The notes below the pieces were generated by a model, which ran no database searches, was not told where the DNA came from, and was given only the letters and a program-made list of their open reading frames with translations. Shown here one piece after another: positions 16,342-26,087 of a DNA stretch of 64,000 nt. Each line of letters opens with the position of its first letter. Within the stretch, counting starts at the first letter, position 1. Origin of the DNA: Plantactinospora alkalitolerans (GTDB lineage: Bacteria; Actinomycetota; Actinomycetes; Mycobacteriales; Micromonosporaceae). The position numbers and the translations under genes were made by a program. The stretch spans positions 62,001-126,000 of the forward strand of contig NZ_JADPUN010000260.1 of assembly GCF_015690345.1 (NCBI RefSeq). Reading direction: 5' to 3'.

Positions 16342-16985
16342 TCACGCGCCGACCGGAGCAGCCGAGCCTGACCAGCGGCTGCGCAGGGTGACCGCGCCGT
16401 CCCGGCCGGCGGCGACGGCGATCTCGGTCGCGGCGCCGCCGGACCACCTGGTGTCGATCAGCCGGTGCCGCCGTCGCCGCGCGCGTTCAGCGAGATCTTC
16501 GCGGCGGCCGCCAGCGCGGGGTCCCTGAGCGCGGAGATCTGCGCCTCCGGATGCAGGGCGAACAGGTGCGACACGTGCCGGTGCTGGTCGCCCGGGTTGT
16601 CCAGGTCGGCCTTCCACTCCTGGAGCTGTCCCAGGAGCCGACCCGGATGCCGGGATCCAGCCGCTCCAGCGCGCTCCGGAGCTCCCGACGGAACGCGGCG
16701 TCGCCGCCGACGATTCCGGCTGCCTCCACACGCCCTGGAGGTTCGCCGGCAGCGAGCCGGCCCGGGACGGGGCGACCATCGCACCCAGCGCGCCGTTGCC
16801 GATCGGCAGCGCCTGGGTCTGCCAGTCGACGGCAGGTTCGTCGTACCAGAGGGTCAGCGCGTCCCCGACCCGGCCGGGTGGGTGGCAGGTCCCTGCACCG
16901 TCGGGTACCACTTCTTCGATCATCAGCCGAACGGTTCGTTGTATGAGTCCTTTCCGGCCGGACGCCCCTGGTACCGCCGTCACAG
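16342..16985 (-). pseudogene. Decayed GH95 alpha-L-fucosidase
   Basis: Fragments of a GH95 enzyme appear in order but in different frames. An N-terminal piece at about 16872-16774 includes LWYDEPAVDW and ALPIGNGALGAMV. A joined piece GSLPANLQGVW at about 16758-16726 belongs hundreds of residues further on in intact enzymes. Next come AFRRELRSALERLDPGIRVG in another frame, then EWKADLDNPGDQHRHVSHLF and AKISLNARGDGGTG in a third, and finally RWSGGAATEIAVAAGRDG in the first. Intact enzymes are about 750 residues; only about 200 codons remain, with large deletions and several frameshifts. No functional product is expected. The neighbouring secreted glycosidases suggest it once joined a plant-polysaccharide set. 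Confidence 0.75.
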
Positions 16986-17035
16986 CCTGAACCGTGGCGA
17001 CCCGAACGACGCCTGAGCCTGTATGTTCCTCGCTC

Positions 17036-18616
17036 ATGTCCTCCCTACGCCTCCGCCTGGCAGCGGGCGCCGCCACGATCGTGGTCGCCGCATTCGCCAG
17101 CGTCTCGATAGTCTCACCGGCAGCCGCGGCGGCCCCCGGCCTGAGCCTGCACTACGGCAACGACGCGGTCGACATCGACAGCACCGGTACGACCATCCAC
17201 GTGTGGGCCTACAACAACGGCGACGCCGGTGCGGCGGGGGTGACCGCCACCTTCGACCTGAGCGGGCTGCGCGACGTCAAGGTCAGCATTGACGAGTACG
17301 CCGAGAACTGCACCCAGAGCGGCAAGACCGTCACGTGCACGGTGAACGACCTGCAGCCGGAGACGGAAGAGTTCCTCTACCCGTTCACGCTCGCGAGTAC
17401 GCCGCGCGCGGCAACCGGCCCCGCCGGTTCGGTCAAGGGCACCATCAAGGGCACCGCGGCCGACGGAACGGTTCACACCGGGACCGCTGAACTCGCCATC
17501 AACATCGTGGCGACCGGCGCCGACCTGGTAGCGGTCGCCGAGAACCTCAACACGCCGGAGAAGCCAGCCGGACCGGGCGACATCCTGCCCATCAAGGGCG
17601 GCTTCTTCAACGAGGGCGACAGCACGGCCGAGGGCTTCTTCGTGCGCCTCCAACTCACCACGGGCGCGACCTTCGTCGAGGAGTACGAGGACTGCACCTA
17701 CCGCCAGACCTGGCCCGGCACCCGTCCCGAGGGATACGTCTACGGTCCCGGTGAGGTCACCTGCGTGGCGCCGTTGGAGATCCCGGTCGACCAGGGCTTC
17801 CTTCTGCACGACCCGGAGACAGGCGACGCGCTCTTCCACGCCACCTTCGGCAAGAACCTGCGGGGCCCGGCCAAGCTCGACGGCTCGGTCGAGGTCGGCC
17901 TGCTCGACGACCTCGACTCCGAGGAGGGCCTGCGGACGGCGCGCAAGGGCAAGGGCAAGTCGTTCGCCGACGCGGTGGCGGCGCTCAAGCCGGCGACGAA
18001 GTCGAAGGCGCTGCGCGAGGCCGACACCAACGACAACGTCGCCTGGTACGACTTCTGGTCCAAGCCGAACAAGCACGACTTCGCCGTGACGACGACCCCG
18101 GTGAGCGGTGCGATCGGCGAGACCGTCGAGGTGCCCTACACGGTGGTCAACAACGGCCCGTCCGACGGCTCCGGCGGCTGGACGTTCGTCGCACCCTCCG
18201 GCACGGTCCTGGTGCGCGGCGAAGACGGTGACGGCCCGTGGTGCTACTTCCAGGACGGCGGAGGCCACCCGGTCGACGAACTGCCGACGGTGAACTGCAG
18301 CACCGAGAGCGAGTGGCCGGCGACGGCCTCCGGCTACGGCGGTGTCAAGACGACGATCAAGCTCCGGATCATCTCGACCCCGGGTGACGACGGCACGCTC
18401 ACCGTCCGGCCCGGGTCGGGACCGACCGAGGTCAACCCGGACAACAACGTGGCGAAGTTGGTGATCAACGTCGGCAGCGGCGGGGGTGGCGGTGGCCTCC
18501 CGGTCACCGGCGCGAAGGCCGGTGTCGTGGTCGGCATCGGTGCCGGCGTGCTGGCCCTCGGGGCGGTGCTGTTCCTGGTGGCCCGGCGTCGCCGGATCGT
18601 CACCGTGGCCGAGTAG
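17036..18616 (+). CDS. LPXTG-anchored cell-wall surface protein
   Basis: Secreted protein of 526 residues with a Sec signal peptide (about 1-34, ending AAAAAP) and a sortase signal at the C-terminus: LPVTG (488-492), a hydrophobic helix and the tail RRRRIVTVAE. The body looks like tandem beta-sandwich, DUF11/CARDB-like domains with phrases such as VWAYNNGDAGAAGVTATFD, YTVVNNGPSDGSGG and EVNPDNNVAKL, plus paired Cys residues. The role is structural or adhesive; no enzyme motif was seen and no sortase gene is in the window. ATG 17036 is chosen because the signal peptide follows at once; GTG 16994 in the same frame would add 14 residues. No strong ribosome site is visible, so a leaderless transcript is possible. 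Confidence 0.85.
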   Translation: MSSLRLRLAAGAATIVVAAFASVSIVSPAAAAAPGLSLHYGNDAVDIDSTGTTIHVWAYNNGDAGAAGVTATFDLSGLRDVKVSIDEYAENCTQSGKTVTCTVNDLQPETEEFLYPFTLASTPRAATGPAGSVKGTIKGTAADGTVHTGTAELAINIVATGADLVAVAENLNTPEKPAGPGDILPIKGGFFNEGDSTAEGFFVRLQLTTGATFVEEYEDCTYRQTWPGTRPEGYVYGPGEVTCVAPLEIPVDQGFLLHDPETGDALFHATFGKNLRGPAKLDGSVEVGLLDDLDSEEGLRTARKGKGKSFADAVAALKPATKSKALREADTNDNVAWYDFWSKPNKHDFAVTTTPVSGAIGETVEVPYTVVNNGPSDGSGGWTFVAPSGTVLVRGEDGDGPWCYFQDGGGHPVDELPTVNCSTESEWPATASGYGGVKTTIKLRIISTPGDDGTLTVRPGSGPTEVNPDNNVAKLVINVGSGGGGGGLPVTGAKAGVVVGIGAGVLALGAVLFLVARRRRIVTVAE

Positions 18617-18630
18617 TTCTTCCGCCAGTG

Positions 18631-18658
18631 AAAGGGCACCGCGCTCGCGGTGCCCTTT
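18631..18658. terminator. Bidirectional hairpin terminator
   Basis: AAAGGGCACCGCG (18631-18643) is complementary to 18646-18658, giving at least 12 bp closed by a tetraloop and bounded by A and T runs. It separates the convergent LPXTG and sensor-kinase genes and can serve both. Confidence 0.85.
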
Positions 18659-18716
18659 CCGCGTGTGTGGGACGACGTACGGCGTCGCGTCCATTTCCCC
18701 GACCCGCGCCGGATGC

Positions 18717-20096
18717 TCACCCGCCCCTGGTCAGCCTCTCGGCGGGCACCGGGGGCGGCGATCCCGACGGCGACGGGCCGGATTCGACCGACTGGAGAGG
18801 GCGGGGACGCGTACCCCCGGATTGCCTTTCTCCTCGACCGGAGGCTCGTCCGTCTCGTCCGGGGTGTGCGGGCCGGATCGTCGGGAGTCGCACGACGAAG
18901 GTGGCACCCTCGTGGGGCCGGCTCGCCGCGGTGATCGTGCCCCGATGACAGGTCACCACCTCGCGCAGCAGTGCCAGGCCCAGGCCGAAGTTGCGGTCGC
19001 CGGCACCCGCGCCGCGGTGGAAGCGGTCGAAGAGACGTTCCGTGTCGGCGGGGTCGAAGCCGTCCCCGGTGTCCTCGACGACGAGTTCGGCGACCCGGCC
19101 GTGGTCGTCCTCGCGCACGGTCAGCTCCACACGGCCGCCGGGCGGGGTGTGGGCCAGCGCGTTCGCCAGCAGCTCGCAGACCACCCGACGCAGGGCCGAT
19201 TCGACGCCGGACACCTGCACCGGCCCGTCGGGTACCGACAGCGCCAGGGTCACCTGGCGTTCGTCGGCCCGGTCGGACTCGCTCGCGAGCGCCTCGACGA
19301 CGAGCGCCGTCAGGTCGACCGGTCCGGTCGGTGGCAGGTCGGCCGGCACGGCCGCGAGTCGGGCCGAGAGCAGCAGCTCGTCGACGATCTCGCCGAGCCG
19401 GCGGGTGGTGCCGACCAGCCGGTCCAGGTCGCGGCGGTCGGCGTCGGAGCCCTCCCGGTCGGCCCGACGGGCCAGCATCTGGGCGCGTACGTGGACCTGG
19501 GCGATCGGCGTACGCAGTTCGTGGCTGGCGTCGGCGACGAAGCGCCGCTGCCGGCCGAGCGCGTCCGCGAGGGGTGCGACGGCCCGGCGGCCCACGACGG
19601 TACCGGTGAGGATCGCGGCCACCAGGCCGACCGCGGCCGCGAGGAGGAATGCCGTGAGCAGGTGTCGACGGTCGGCGAGCTGGAACCGGGCGTCGAACAC
19701 CACCTGGACGACACCGTCACCGCGTGGCTGGGTGCGTACGTGGTAGACGGTGCCGTCGGCATGGACCTCGGTCGTCTCCGCCGTGCGGGTTGTCGCGACC
19801 GTGGCGATGGCATCGCGCAGGGGGAACCCCGGCGGCGGCGGGTTGACTCCGGTGTCGAGCCTGCCGCCGTCGTAGAGGATGATCCAGCTACAGGCGGGTG
19901 GCCCGGCGATCTTCCCGTGTTCCGCGCCCCAGGCGAGTTCGCGCTGGATCTGGCTCTGCTGGCTCTGGAACAGCACGGCGTAGGAGATGCCGCCGACGAG
20001 CGCGAGCAGCGTCCCGATGGCGAGCCCCACCAGCAGGCCGATCCGCAGGCGTGCCCGCCGGACGATGAGTTGCTCGATCGTCTGGGCGGGGATCAC
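18717..20096 (-). CDS. Sensor histidine kinase, OmpR-partner type
   Basis: Membrane kinase of 459 residues: a TM helix (about 18-42), an extracellular sensor of about 100 residues, a second TM helix (about 147-167), then the HisKA motif [19 protein letters not shown] with the phospho-His. The HATPase follows, with [13 protein letters not shown] (N box), VEDTGDGFD (G1), LFDRFHRG (F box) and [12 protein letters not shown] (G2). About 50 C-terminal residues are Pro/Arg/Ser-rich and probably disordered. GTG 20096 overlaps the regulator stop by 4 nt, so both are co-translated. The signal is unknown; the adjacent antiporter and biosynthetic cluster are possible targets. Confidence 0.9.
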   Translation of the reverse strand: MIPAQTIEQLIVRRARLRIGLLVGLAIGTLLALVGGISYAVLFQSQQSQIQRELAWGAEHGKIAGPPACSWIILYDGGRLDTGVNPPPPGFPLRDAIATVATTRTAETTEVHADGTVYHVRTQPRGDGVVQVVFDARFQLADRRHLLTAFLLAAAVGLVAAILTGTVVGRRAVAPLADALGRQRRFVADASHELRTPIAQVHVRAQMLARRADREGSDADRRDLDRLVGTTRRLGEIVDELLLSARLAAVPADLPPTGPVDLTALVVEALASESDRADERQVTLALSVPDGPVQVSGVESALRRVVCELLANALAHTPPGGRVELTVREDDHGRVAELVVEDTGDGFDPADTERLFDRFHRGAGAGDRNFGLGLALLREVVTCHRGTITAASRPHEGATFVVRLPTIRPAHPGRDGRASGRGERQSGGTRPRPLQSVESGPSPSGSPPPVPAERLTRGG

Positions 20097-20764
20097 AGCA
20101 TCCCCAGCCGGTAGCCGAGGCCGTGTACCGTCCGGATCGCGGTCCGGCCGAGCTTGCGGCGCAGATAGTAGACGTAGGTGTCCACGATGGATGCCGCCGC
20201 GGCCTCGTCAAAGACCCGCCGGCGCAGTTCGGAGCGGGAGTGCACGGTGTTGGGCCGCGCCGCGAGCACCCGCAGCAGCTCGAACTCCCGCGCGGAGAGC
20301 GCCACCCGGGTGCCGTCGGGTAGTACGGCGTCGCGCAGCGACAGGTCGAGTATGCCGGCGCCGATCCGCAGCACGTCGGTGGAGTCCGACGTGCGGCGGC
20401 ACAGTGCCCGGATCCGGGCGCTCAGTTCGTCGAGGTCGAAGGGCTTGACCAGGTAGTCGTCCGCGCCCGCGTCGAGGCCGGCGATCCGGTCGTTGACGGT
20501 ACCGAGGGCGGTCAGCATCAGCGCCCGGGCCGGTACGGCCCGGGCACGCAGCTTGGTGACCAGGTTCAGGCCGTCGAGAGCGGGCAGCAGCCGGTCGATG
20601 ACCATGACGTCGTACGGACGGGTCAGCCCGAGGTGCAGGCCGCGCTGGCCATCGGGGGCCTGGTCGACGAGATATCCCTCGTCGACCAGCGTCTCGGTGA
20701 CCATGTCGCTCAGCTCCGCGTCGTCCTCTACCAGCAGCAGCCGGGTCGACCTCGCGCCGCACAT
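20093..20764 (-). CDS. OmpR/PhoB-family response regulator
   Basis: DNA-binding response regulator of 223 residues. The receiver has [11 protein letters not shown] (acidic pair), phospho-Asp in [13 protein letters not shown], Thr in LMLTALG and Lys in [11 protein letters not shown]. The winged helix includes [17 protein letters not shown] and ends [13 protein letters not shown]...[15 protein letters not shown] 20764 has no clear ribosome site. Imperfect direct repeats just upstream may be its own binding sites. It is the first gene of the two-component pair. Confidence 0.92.
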   Translation of the reverse strand: MCGARSTRLLLVEDDAELSDMVTETLVDEGYLVDQAPDGQRGLHLGLTRPYDVMVIDRLLPALDGLNLVTKLRARAVPARALMLTALGTVNDRIAGLDAGADDYLVKPFDLDELSARIRALCRRTSDSTDVLRIGAGILDLSLRDAVLPDGTRVALSAREFELLRVLAARPNTVHSRSELRRRVFDEAAAASIVDTYVYYLRRKLGRTAIRTVHGLGYRLGML

Positions 20765-20769
20765 TCATT

Positions 20770-20796
20770 GATGTTCGCATATATGTCGATGTTTGC
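20770..20796. promoter_or_regulatory. Direct repeat upstream of the response regulator
   Basis: GATGTTCGC (20770-20778) and GATGTTTGC (20788-20796) differ at one base and are 18 bp apart start to start, in an AT-richer spacer containing CATATATG on the minus strand. OmpR-type regulators often bind such tandem sites. Confidence 0.35.
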
Positions 20797-20829
20797 GATG
20801 GTGATAGTTGTCTCTTCAACCAATGGTGC

Positions 20830-22095
20830 TCATCGGGTACCGGCGAGCGCCGGTGGGGGTGTAGAAACGGGAAGGCGTGCCTCCCGCCGCTCGATCCAGC
20901 TCAGCAGCGGCGTCGTCATCAGCGTCGTGACCAGTGCGACCAGCACGAGCACGGTGAAGAGCGACGGATTGACGATGCCCGCCTCCAGGCCCACGTTCAG
21001 GGCGATGAGCTGCATCAGGCCGCGGGCGTTCATCAGGGCTCCGACGCGCAGGGCCACGCCGTTCGGCTCGCCGCGTAGCCGGGCCGCGGCCCAGCAGGCC
21101 CCGAACTTGCCGGCGATCGCGACCGCCACACAGGCCACGGCGAAGAGCAGCACCGCCGGGTCGCCGAACAGGCCGAACTCGGTCCGCAGCCCGGAGAAGG
21201 TGAAGAACAGCGGCAGGAAGAGCATCGAGGCGATCGGTGCGAGCCGGTCCACCACCCGGTCGGTGCGCTCCGACCGTGGCATCACCACGCCGACCGCGAA
21301 GGCCCCGAAGACCGCGTAGAGCCCGATCTCGTCGGTGTACCAGGCGACGACGAACAGCAGCGCCACCGTGCCCAGCAGCCGGGCGTTGTCACCGAGCCGG
21401 TCGCTGCCCATCAGCGCGGAGGTGACCCGCCGGCCGCCGAACCACAACACCACGCCGAAGAGGATCGCGCCGCCGCCGGTGATGATCGCCGGGCGGGCCT
21501 CGCCGGAGGCGAAGGCGAGCACCACGGCGAGCAGGATCCAGGCGACCATGTCGTCGATCGCGCCGCTGGCCAGCGAGAGTGACCCGTGTCGGGTGCCGGC
21601 CTGTCCGCGCTCGGTGATGATCCGGGCCAGCATCGGGAACGCGGTGATCGCCAGGGCGACGCCGACGAACGCGGCCGAGACCCCGAGTGAGGTGCCCTCG
21701 GCCTGTATCGGCACCGCCCCGGCGGTGACCAGCACGAGCAGGACGCCGAGCGCCAGCGGGACGGTGACCCCGGCGAGCGAGACGGCTCCGGCCGTACCGG
21801 CGAGCTTGGTGACCCGGTGCCCGGTGAAGGCGTAGCCGGCCTGGAACATGAACAGCACGAGCCCGACCTGGCCGACCACGTAGAGGATCGGGAGCAGTTG
21901 GGTGGGGAAGAGGGCGTCCTGGACCTCGGGCAGGAGCAGCCCGAGCAGCGACGGGCCGAGCAGGACGCCGGCGAGCATCTCGCTGACCACCGGCGGCTGA
22001 CCCATCCTGCCCAGCAACGCGGTGACGACTCGACAGAAGAGCAGGATCACGGCGACGGCGATGAAGAACCGTGGCGCGAGCTCGGTGGGTGTCAC
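20830..22095 (-). CDS. Cation:proton antiporter, CPA2 family
   Basis: Integral membrane Na+(K+)/H+ exchanger of 421 residues with about 12-13 hydrophobic helices. Recognisable family features are PPVVSEMLAGVLLGPSLLG in TM2-3, ASGAIDDMVAWILLA with the essential Asp pair, and NARGLMQLIALNVGLEAG near the C-terminus. GTG 22095 follows GAGGAGG and overlaps the P450 stop by 4 nt, making it the last gene of the five-gene leftward operon. In this setting it may export an acidic product in exchange for protons or protect against its effects; a general ion-homeostasis role is also possible. Confidence 0.88.
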   Translation of the reverse strand: MTPTELAPRFFIAVAVILLFCRVVTALLGRMGQPPVVSEMLAGVLLGPSLLGLLLPEVQDALFPTQLLPILYVVGQVGLVLFMFQAGYAFTGHRVTKLAGTAGAVSLAGVTVPLALGVLLVLVTAGAVPIQAEGTSLGVSAAFVGVALAITAFPMLARIITERGQAGTRHGSLSLASGAIDDMVAWILLAVVLAFASGEARPAIITGGGAILFGVVLWFGGRRVTSALMGSDRLGDNARLLGTVALLFVVAWYTDEIGLYAVFGAFAVGVVMPRSERTDRVVDRLAPIASMLFLPLFFTFSGLRTEFGLFGDPAVLLFAVACVAVAIAGKFGACWAAARLRGEPNGVALRVGALMNARGLMQLIALNVGLEAGIVNPSLFTVLVLVALVTTLMTTPLLSWIERREARLPVSTPPPALAGTR

Positions 22096-23426
22096 TGCCC
22101 TACCTCCTCGAAATAGGCGGCGCAGAGTCTCTGACGCCGGGCGTCGACGACCATCCAGGTGCCGAAGGCGAGTTGTTCGAGCGAACGGCCGACATCGGCC
22201 CACCGGTCCCGCAGACGCATCGCCGCGAGCCGGGTGCGGCCCGGTCCGGTGATCCCCGCCGGCGTGAGGTACGCGGGACCGCGACTGGGCAGTGAACGGG
22301 TGTGCGAGGCCGAGGAGGTCACCACGTACCGGCGCAGTACCTCGCGGGTGGACGCGCGCAGCATCACCGGGGCGACACCCCGGGCCGGACAGGCCCGGTT
22401 GGCGGTGACGCCGTACGGGATGAAGTGCGCGTCCCGGTGGTGCAGACCCCGCCACCGGTCCGGGTCGAAGGTGTCGTCGTCGGCCGGGCCGGTGCGCTGG
22501 AACGCCCGGTAGTTGAACAGCAGCACGGCTCCGGCCGGCAACGTGACCCGCTCGTCCACCACGATCGGCGCGGACGTGATCCGATGGGCGATGCCGAAGA
22601 GCGGATGCACCCGCAGCGTCTCGTCGATCAGCCGGTCCAGTGCGTCGTCGTCGTCCACCTGCGACCTCGCGGGCGGGTACGCGGCCGCGCAGAGCAGCAC
22701 GTGCGCCATCGCCTCGGACATCTGCACGACGGCCGTGTTGAAGTACGCCCCCTGGACGTACCAGGCCGTCTCCAGGGCGGTGAACGGCTCCGGCAGCACG
22801 ACCGGGCAGGTGCCCTCCTCGATGCGCCGGAGCAGGTAACGGGTGAGGCGCTCCCGCCGGTCCAGGTGCCGCAGGCCGGTGCCCTTCAGCGCGGTCACCA
22901 CGTCGTCGGCGTTGGCGACGATCAGTTCCCGGGCCTGCCGTGGGCACGGCTCGGCGAAGACCAGCTCGTAGTAGACCTCGGCCCAGACCGGCATCATCAG
23001 GTCCCGCAACCGGACGTGGCTGGTCCGTCCCGGGGGCAGGGTGTCGAGTACCCGCCGGGTGGCGGCGGTGGCCAGGTCGGCGGAGCGCCGGTGCCCGATG
23101 GCGAGCACCCGTCGGGTGGTCCGCGCGACGGTCCGGTAGCGCTCGCCGGGTTCCAGGTGCTCCTGGTGCATCTGTGGACCGGGCGCGAGCCAGTACCAGA
23201 ACAGGTCGGACAGCCCGGCGCCCCTGCTGCGTCCGTCGGCGGCGGGATCGGCGTAGATCCGCGCGAAGTGCTCCGCGCCGACCAGCGGACCGGGTACGGG
23301 TATGCCCTCGGTGCCGTTGATCCGGCCGAAGATCCACTCCCGGAGCCGGACGACCGTCGGCGGCAGCCACCGGGGCAGGCTCCAGAACACGCCGGCCGCC
23401 AGGATCGCGACCACGGCGACGGTCAT
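22092..23426 (-). CDS. Membrane-anchored cytochrome P450
   Basis: Haem monooxygenase of 444 residues. Unlike most actinobacterial P450s, it begins with a hydrophobic anchor (about residues 2-24). The ExxR motif is in IDETLRVHPLFG, the PERF-like stretch is FDPDRWRGL, and the haem segment is FIPYGVTANRACPARGVAP with the axial Cys. The Cys loop departs from the usual FxxGxxxCxG spacing: two extra residues, and Ala replaces the final Gly. The I-helix acid/Thr pair is not obvious (AMAHVLLCAAAYPP). The protein may therefore use a different oxygen-activation route or substrate. ATG 23426 overlaps the FMN oxidase stop by 4 nt. Confidence 0.75.
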   Translation of the reverse strand: MTVAVVAILAAGVFWSLPRWLPPTVVRLREWIFGRINGTEGIPVPGPLVGAEHFARIYADPAADGRSRGAGLSDLFWYWLAPGPQMHQEHLEPGERYRTVARTTRRVLAIGHRRSADLATAATRRVLDTLPPGRTSHVRLRDLMMPVWAEVYYELVFAEPCPRQARELIVANADDVVTALKGTGLRHLDRRERLTRYLLRRIEEGTCPVVLPEPFTALETAWYVQGAYFNTAVVQMSEAMAHVLLCAAAYPPARSQVDDDDALDRLIDETLRVHPLFGIAHRITSAPIVVDERVTLPAGAVLLFNYRAFQRTGPADDDTFDPDRWRGLHHRDAHFIPYGVTANRACPARGVAPVMLRASTREVLRRYVVTSSASHTRSLPSRGPAYLTPAGITGPGRTRLAAMRLRDRWADVGRSLEQLAFGTWMVVDARRQRLCAAYFEEVGQ

Positions 23427-24499
23427 GGGCGGGCCACCACGAGGTCACCGGTGAGGTCCGCCGGCCGCGCGGCTCCGGCCAGGGCGAGACCCTGGTCCAG
23501 CTCGGTGGTCAACCGTTGCAGCACGTTCCGTACGCCGTCGGCCCCGTCCGCGGCGAGCCCCCAGAGCACCGGCCGTCCGACCAGCACCGCCGTGGCGCCC
23601 AGCGCCAGGGCGACCAGCACGTCGGTGCCGCGCCGGACGCCGCCGTCCAGCAGGATCGGCAGCCGGCCGCCGACGGCCTCCACCACGGCGGGCAGCGCGT
23701 CCACCGTGGCCACCACGCCGTCGAGTTGCCGCCCGCCGTGGTTGGAGACGACCACCCCGTCCACGCCGTGCGCGACGGCGAGCCGCGCGTCGGCCGGGTG
23801 CAGCACGCCCTTGAGCAGGATCGGCAGCCCGGTCACCCCGCGCAGCCACTCGATCCGCTGCCAGCCGAGATCCGGGTCCATCGCGATGTTCCGGACCCGA
23901 CCGGTGTCGTCACGCATGTTCTCGCAGAGCAGACCCGGGGGCAGGTCCAGGAAACCGTTGCGCAGGTCCCGCTCGCGGCGGCCGAAGACCGGCGAGTCGA
24001 CGGTCACGACCAGGGCCCGGCAGCCGGCCGCCTCGGCCCGCTTCACCACCGACTCGGTGAAGGTCAGGTCCGGCTGCGGATAGAGCTGGAACCACAACGG
24101 GCCGCCGGCCATGGCGATCCGTTCGACCGGTGCGGTCGCGGCCATGCTGACCACCATCACGGTCCCGACGTCGGCCGCGCCCCGGGCCGTCGCGACCTCG
24201 CCGGCCGGATGCGCCAGCCCGTGGAACGCGGTCGGTGCCACGAGTACGGGTGTCGCCAGCTCGTCGCCGAACAGCGAGGTCCGCAGGTCGCGCTCCCCGG
24301 GCGACCGCAGCACCCGGGGTACGATCCGCCACCGCTCGAACGCGTCCTCGTTGTCCCGCAGCGTCCGCTCGTTCCCGGCCCCGCCGGCGAAGAAGTCCCA
24401 GTGTGCCGGGTCGAGCCGGGCCCGGGCCCGCGCGGCCAGCTCGTCGAGCCCGTCCGCGTACGCGCCGAGCCCGTCCAGGCCCGCGCCGAGTCCGTCCAC
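23423..24499 (-). CDS. FMN-dependent alpha-hydroxy-acid oxidase/dehydrogenase
   Basis: Cytosolic (beta/alpha)8 flavoenzyme of 358 residues, of the lactate/glycolate/mandelate oxidase family, oxidising a 2-hydroxy acid to the 2-keto acid. Family features: VLVAPTAFHGLAHPAGE near the FMN, LWFQLY, TVDSPVFGRRERD, the active-site Lys in LPILLKGVLHP, the catalytic His and Arg in VVSNHGGRQLDG, and the phosphate-binding DGGVRRGTDVL and VGRPVLWG. GTG 24499 lies 1 nt after the flavoprotein stop. Next to an aromatic amino-acid lyase it might act on an aromatic hydroxy acid such as hydroxymandelate; that is inference. Confidence 0.88.
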   Translation of the reverse strand: MDGLGAGLDGLGAYADGLDELAARARARLDPAHWDFFAGGAGNERTLRDNEDAFERWRIVPRVLRSPGERDLRTSLFGDELATPVLVAPTAFHGLAHPAGEVATARGAADVGTVMVVSMAATAPVERIAMAGGPLWFQLYPQPDLTFTESVVKRAEAAGCRALVVTVDSPVFGRRERDLRNGFLDLPPGLLCENMRDDTGRVRNIAMDPDLGWQRIEWLRGVTGLPILLKGVLHPADARLAVAHGVDGVVVSNHGGRQLDGVVATVDALPAVVEAVGGRLPILLDGGVRRGTDVLVALALGATAVLVGRPVLWGLAADGADGVRNVLQRLTTELDQGLALAGAARPADLTGDLVVARP

Positions 24500-24500
24500 G

Positions 24501-26063
24501 TCAGCCCTCGGCGCCGGAGAGGCAACGGCCCAGGAAGGCCGCCAAGGGCTTGACGTGCACCTCCGGTCGGTCCCACCGGTTCTCCAGGTTCTCGGCGAGA
24601 TGGTGGGTGGCGACCACCCGCCCGCTGCGGTGGTAGCGGACCACCGGGTGCAGGTACGCGGCGTCGTGCGCCCGCCCCACGGTGTCCTGGGCGACCCGTA
24701 CGACCGTGATGTCGAACGGGTCCACCTGGTCGTGGTCGGGGCCGTACTCCAGGGTGACCACGAACGCGTGCTCGTGGTCGTGGTCGGCGGTGCGGAGCCC
24801 GGACTGCACGAAGTAGTCGACCGGGACCTCCTCGTGGTAGCGCGCGTCCGGCCCGGCGACCGTCACCACGTCGGCGAGGAAGCCGAACTGCTGCCACAGT
24901 GCGGAGGTGCGGTTGATTCGGGTGATGACCGCGTCCGTCATGGACTCCGGGGTGGCGTCGAGTTTGTCCGCGGGCCACGGGGTGTCGCCGTACCGGCGCT
25001 CCAGGATCCGGTGCAGCGCGCGCACCGAGTAGCGGAAGCCGTGGATGAACCCACTCGTCGACTTCCTGAAGTCCCGCTCCTGGGAGAGCGTGCCGGCGAA
25101 GTACATGCCGGACACGTTCACCGACTCCCACTCCGGGGTCTGCGCGGGAAAACGCTCCTTGATCACCAGCTCCGGGCGGCAGGTCTCGTCGAAGATCGAG
25201 GCGTCGAAGCGAAAGCCGGTGCAGGCCAGTACGCGGTCGTAGCGCAACTCCTTCACGAACTCGTCGGCCCGGGAGAAGCTGAACGCGACCTTGAAGCCGT
25301 CGCCGTCGCGTTCGATGCTTCTGATGTTCCCGTCCAGGATCGCGTTGGCCGACTTCAACTGGTAGGTGTCCAGGAAGTTGTTGTTCACCGCACGCAGGTG
25401 CCCGACGTAGTGGGTGCGCCAGGCCATCCGTACCGCGCTGGGCCCGGCCAGGTGGATCAGCGTGGTGGTCTCCATCAGGTTCTCCGCCGTCTCGAAGGCG
25501 GAGTTGCCCTTGCCGATGATCAGCACCTTCTGGTCGAGGTAGTCGCGCGGGTCGACGGACATCACGTCGTACCCCTCGGCGAGTTCGAAGCCCGGGATGT
25601 CCGGTTCGTAGGTCCGGGACACGCCGGTGGCCACCACCAGCCGCCGGGCCCGGAAGGTCTCCCCGGCCCGGACCTCGAAGATCCCGTCCCGCTTCGAGAC
25701 GGACGACACCGGAGAGTTGTAGCGGACCCGGGCGCCGGTCCTCGTGGCGAAGTCGGCGAGATACCGGACCATCACCTCGGCGTCGGGGAAGTAGCGCTCG
25801 GTGTAGGTGGTGAACCGCAGCGACGGATCCTCGCCGAGCAGCGAGTTCCAGTCCAGTCGCAGGTTCAGTTCCGGGTCGTCGGAGCCGGTGTGCGGCTTGT
25901 TGATGGAGATGAGCTGCCGGTGCCGCGGATAGCGGGTGAAGAAGGCGCCGGGCGCGTCCGCCGCCTCCAGCACCAGGTAGTCGCGCTTGCCGTCGGCCTC
26001 CAGCAGAGCGGCGAGCTGAAGGCCAGCCGGCCCGGCCCCGATGATTACGTAGTCAAGCGTCAC
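24501..26063 (-). CDS. FAD/NAD(P)-binding monooxygenase-like flavoprotein, copy 1
   Basis: Two-dinucleotide-binding flavoprotein of about 520 residues: FAD motif IIGAGPAGLQLAALLE at the N-terminus, NAD(P)H motif IIGKGNSAFETAENL near residue 185, and ACTGFRFDASIF closing the FAD domain. The architecture is that of flavin monooxygenase/FOXRED2-like oxidoreductases; RYPRHRQLISINK is a distinctive conserved segment. It is paralogous to the protein at 27632, with near-identical stretches such as THYVGHLRAVNNNFLDTYQL. The start is GTG 26063 or TTG 26072; neither has a good ribosome site. It follows the lyase gene and precedes the FMN oxidase in the leftward operon. Confidence 0.82.
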   Translation of the reverse strand: MTLDYVIIGAGPAGLQLAALLEADGKRDYLVLEAADAPGAFFTRYPRHRQLISINKPHTGSDDPELNLRLDWNSLLGEDPSLRFTTYTERYFPDAEVMVRYLADFATRTGARVRYNSPVSSVSKRDGIFEVRAGETFRARRLVVATGVSRTYEPDIPGFELAEGYDVMSVDPRDYLDQKVLIIGKGNSAFETAENLMETTTLIHLAGPSAVRMAWRTHYVGHLRAVNNNFLDTYQLKSANAILDGNIRSIERDGDGFKVAFSFSRADEFVKELRYDRVLACTGFRFDASIFDETCRPELVIKERFPAQTPEWESVNVSGMYFAGTLSQERDFRKSTSGFIHGFRYSVRALHRILERRYGDTPWPADKLDATPESMTDAVITRINRTSALWQQFGFLADVVTVAGPDARYHEEVPVDYFVQSGLRTADHDHEHAFVVTLEYGPDHDQVDPFDITVVRVAQDTVGRAHDAAYLHPVVRYHRSGRVVATHHLAENLENRWDRPEVHVKPLAAFLGRCLSGAEG

Positions 26064-26087
26064 GGGAGTCAACGTAGGAATCAGAAA

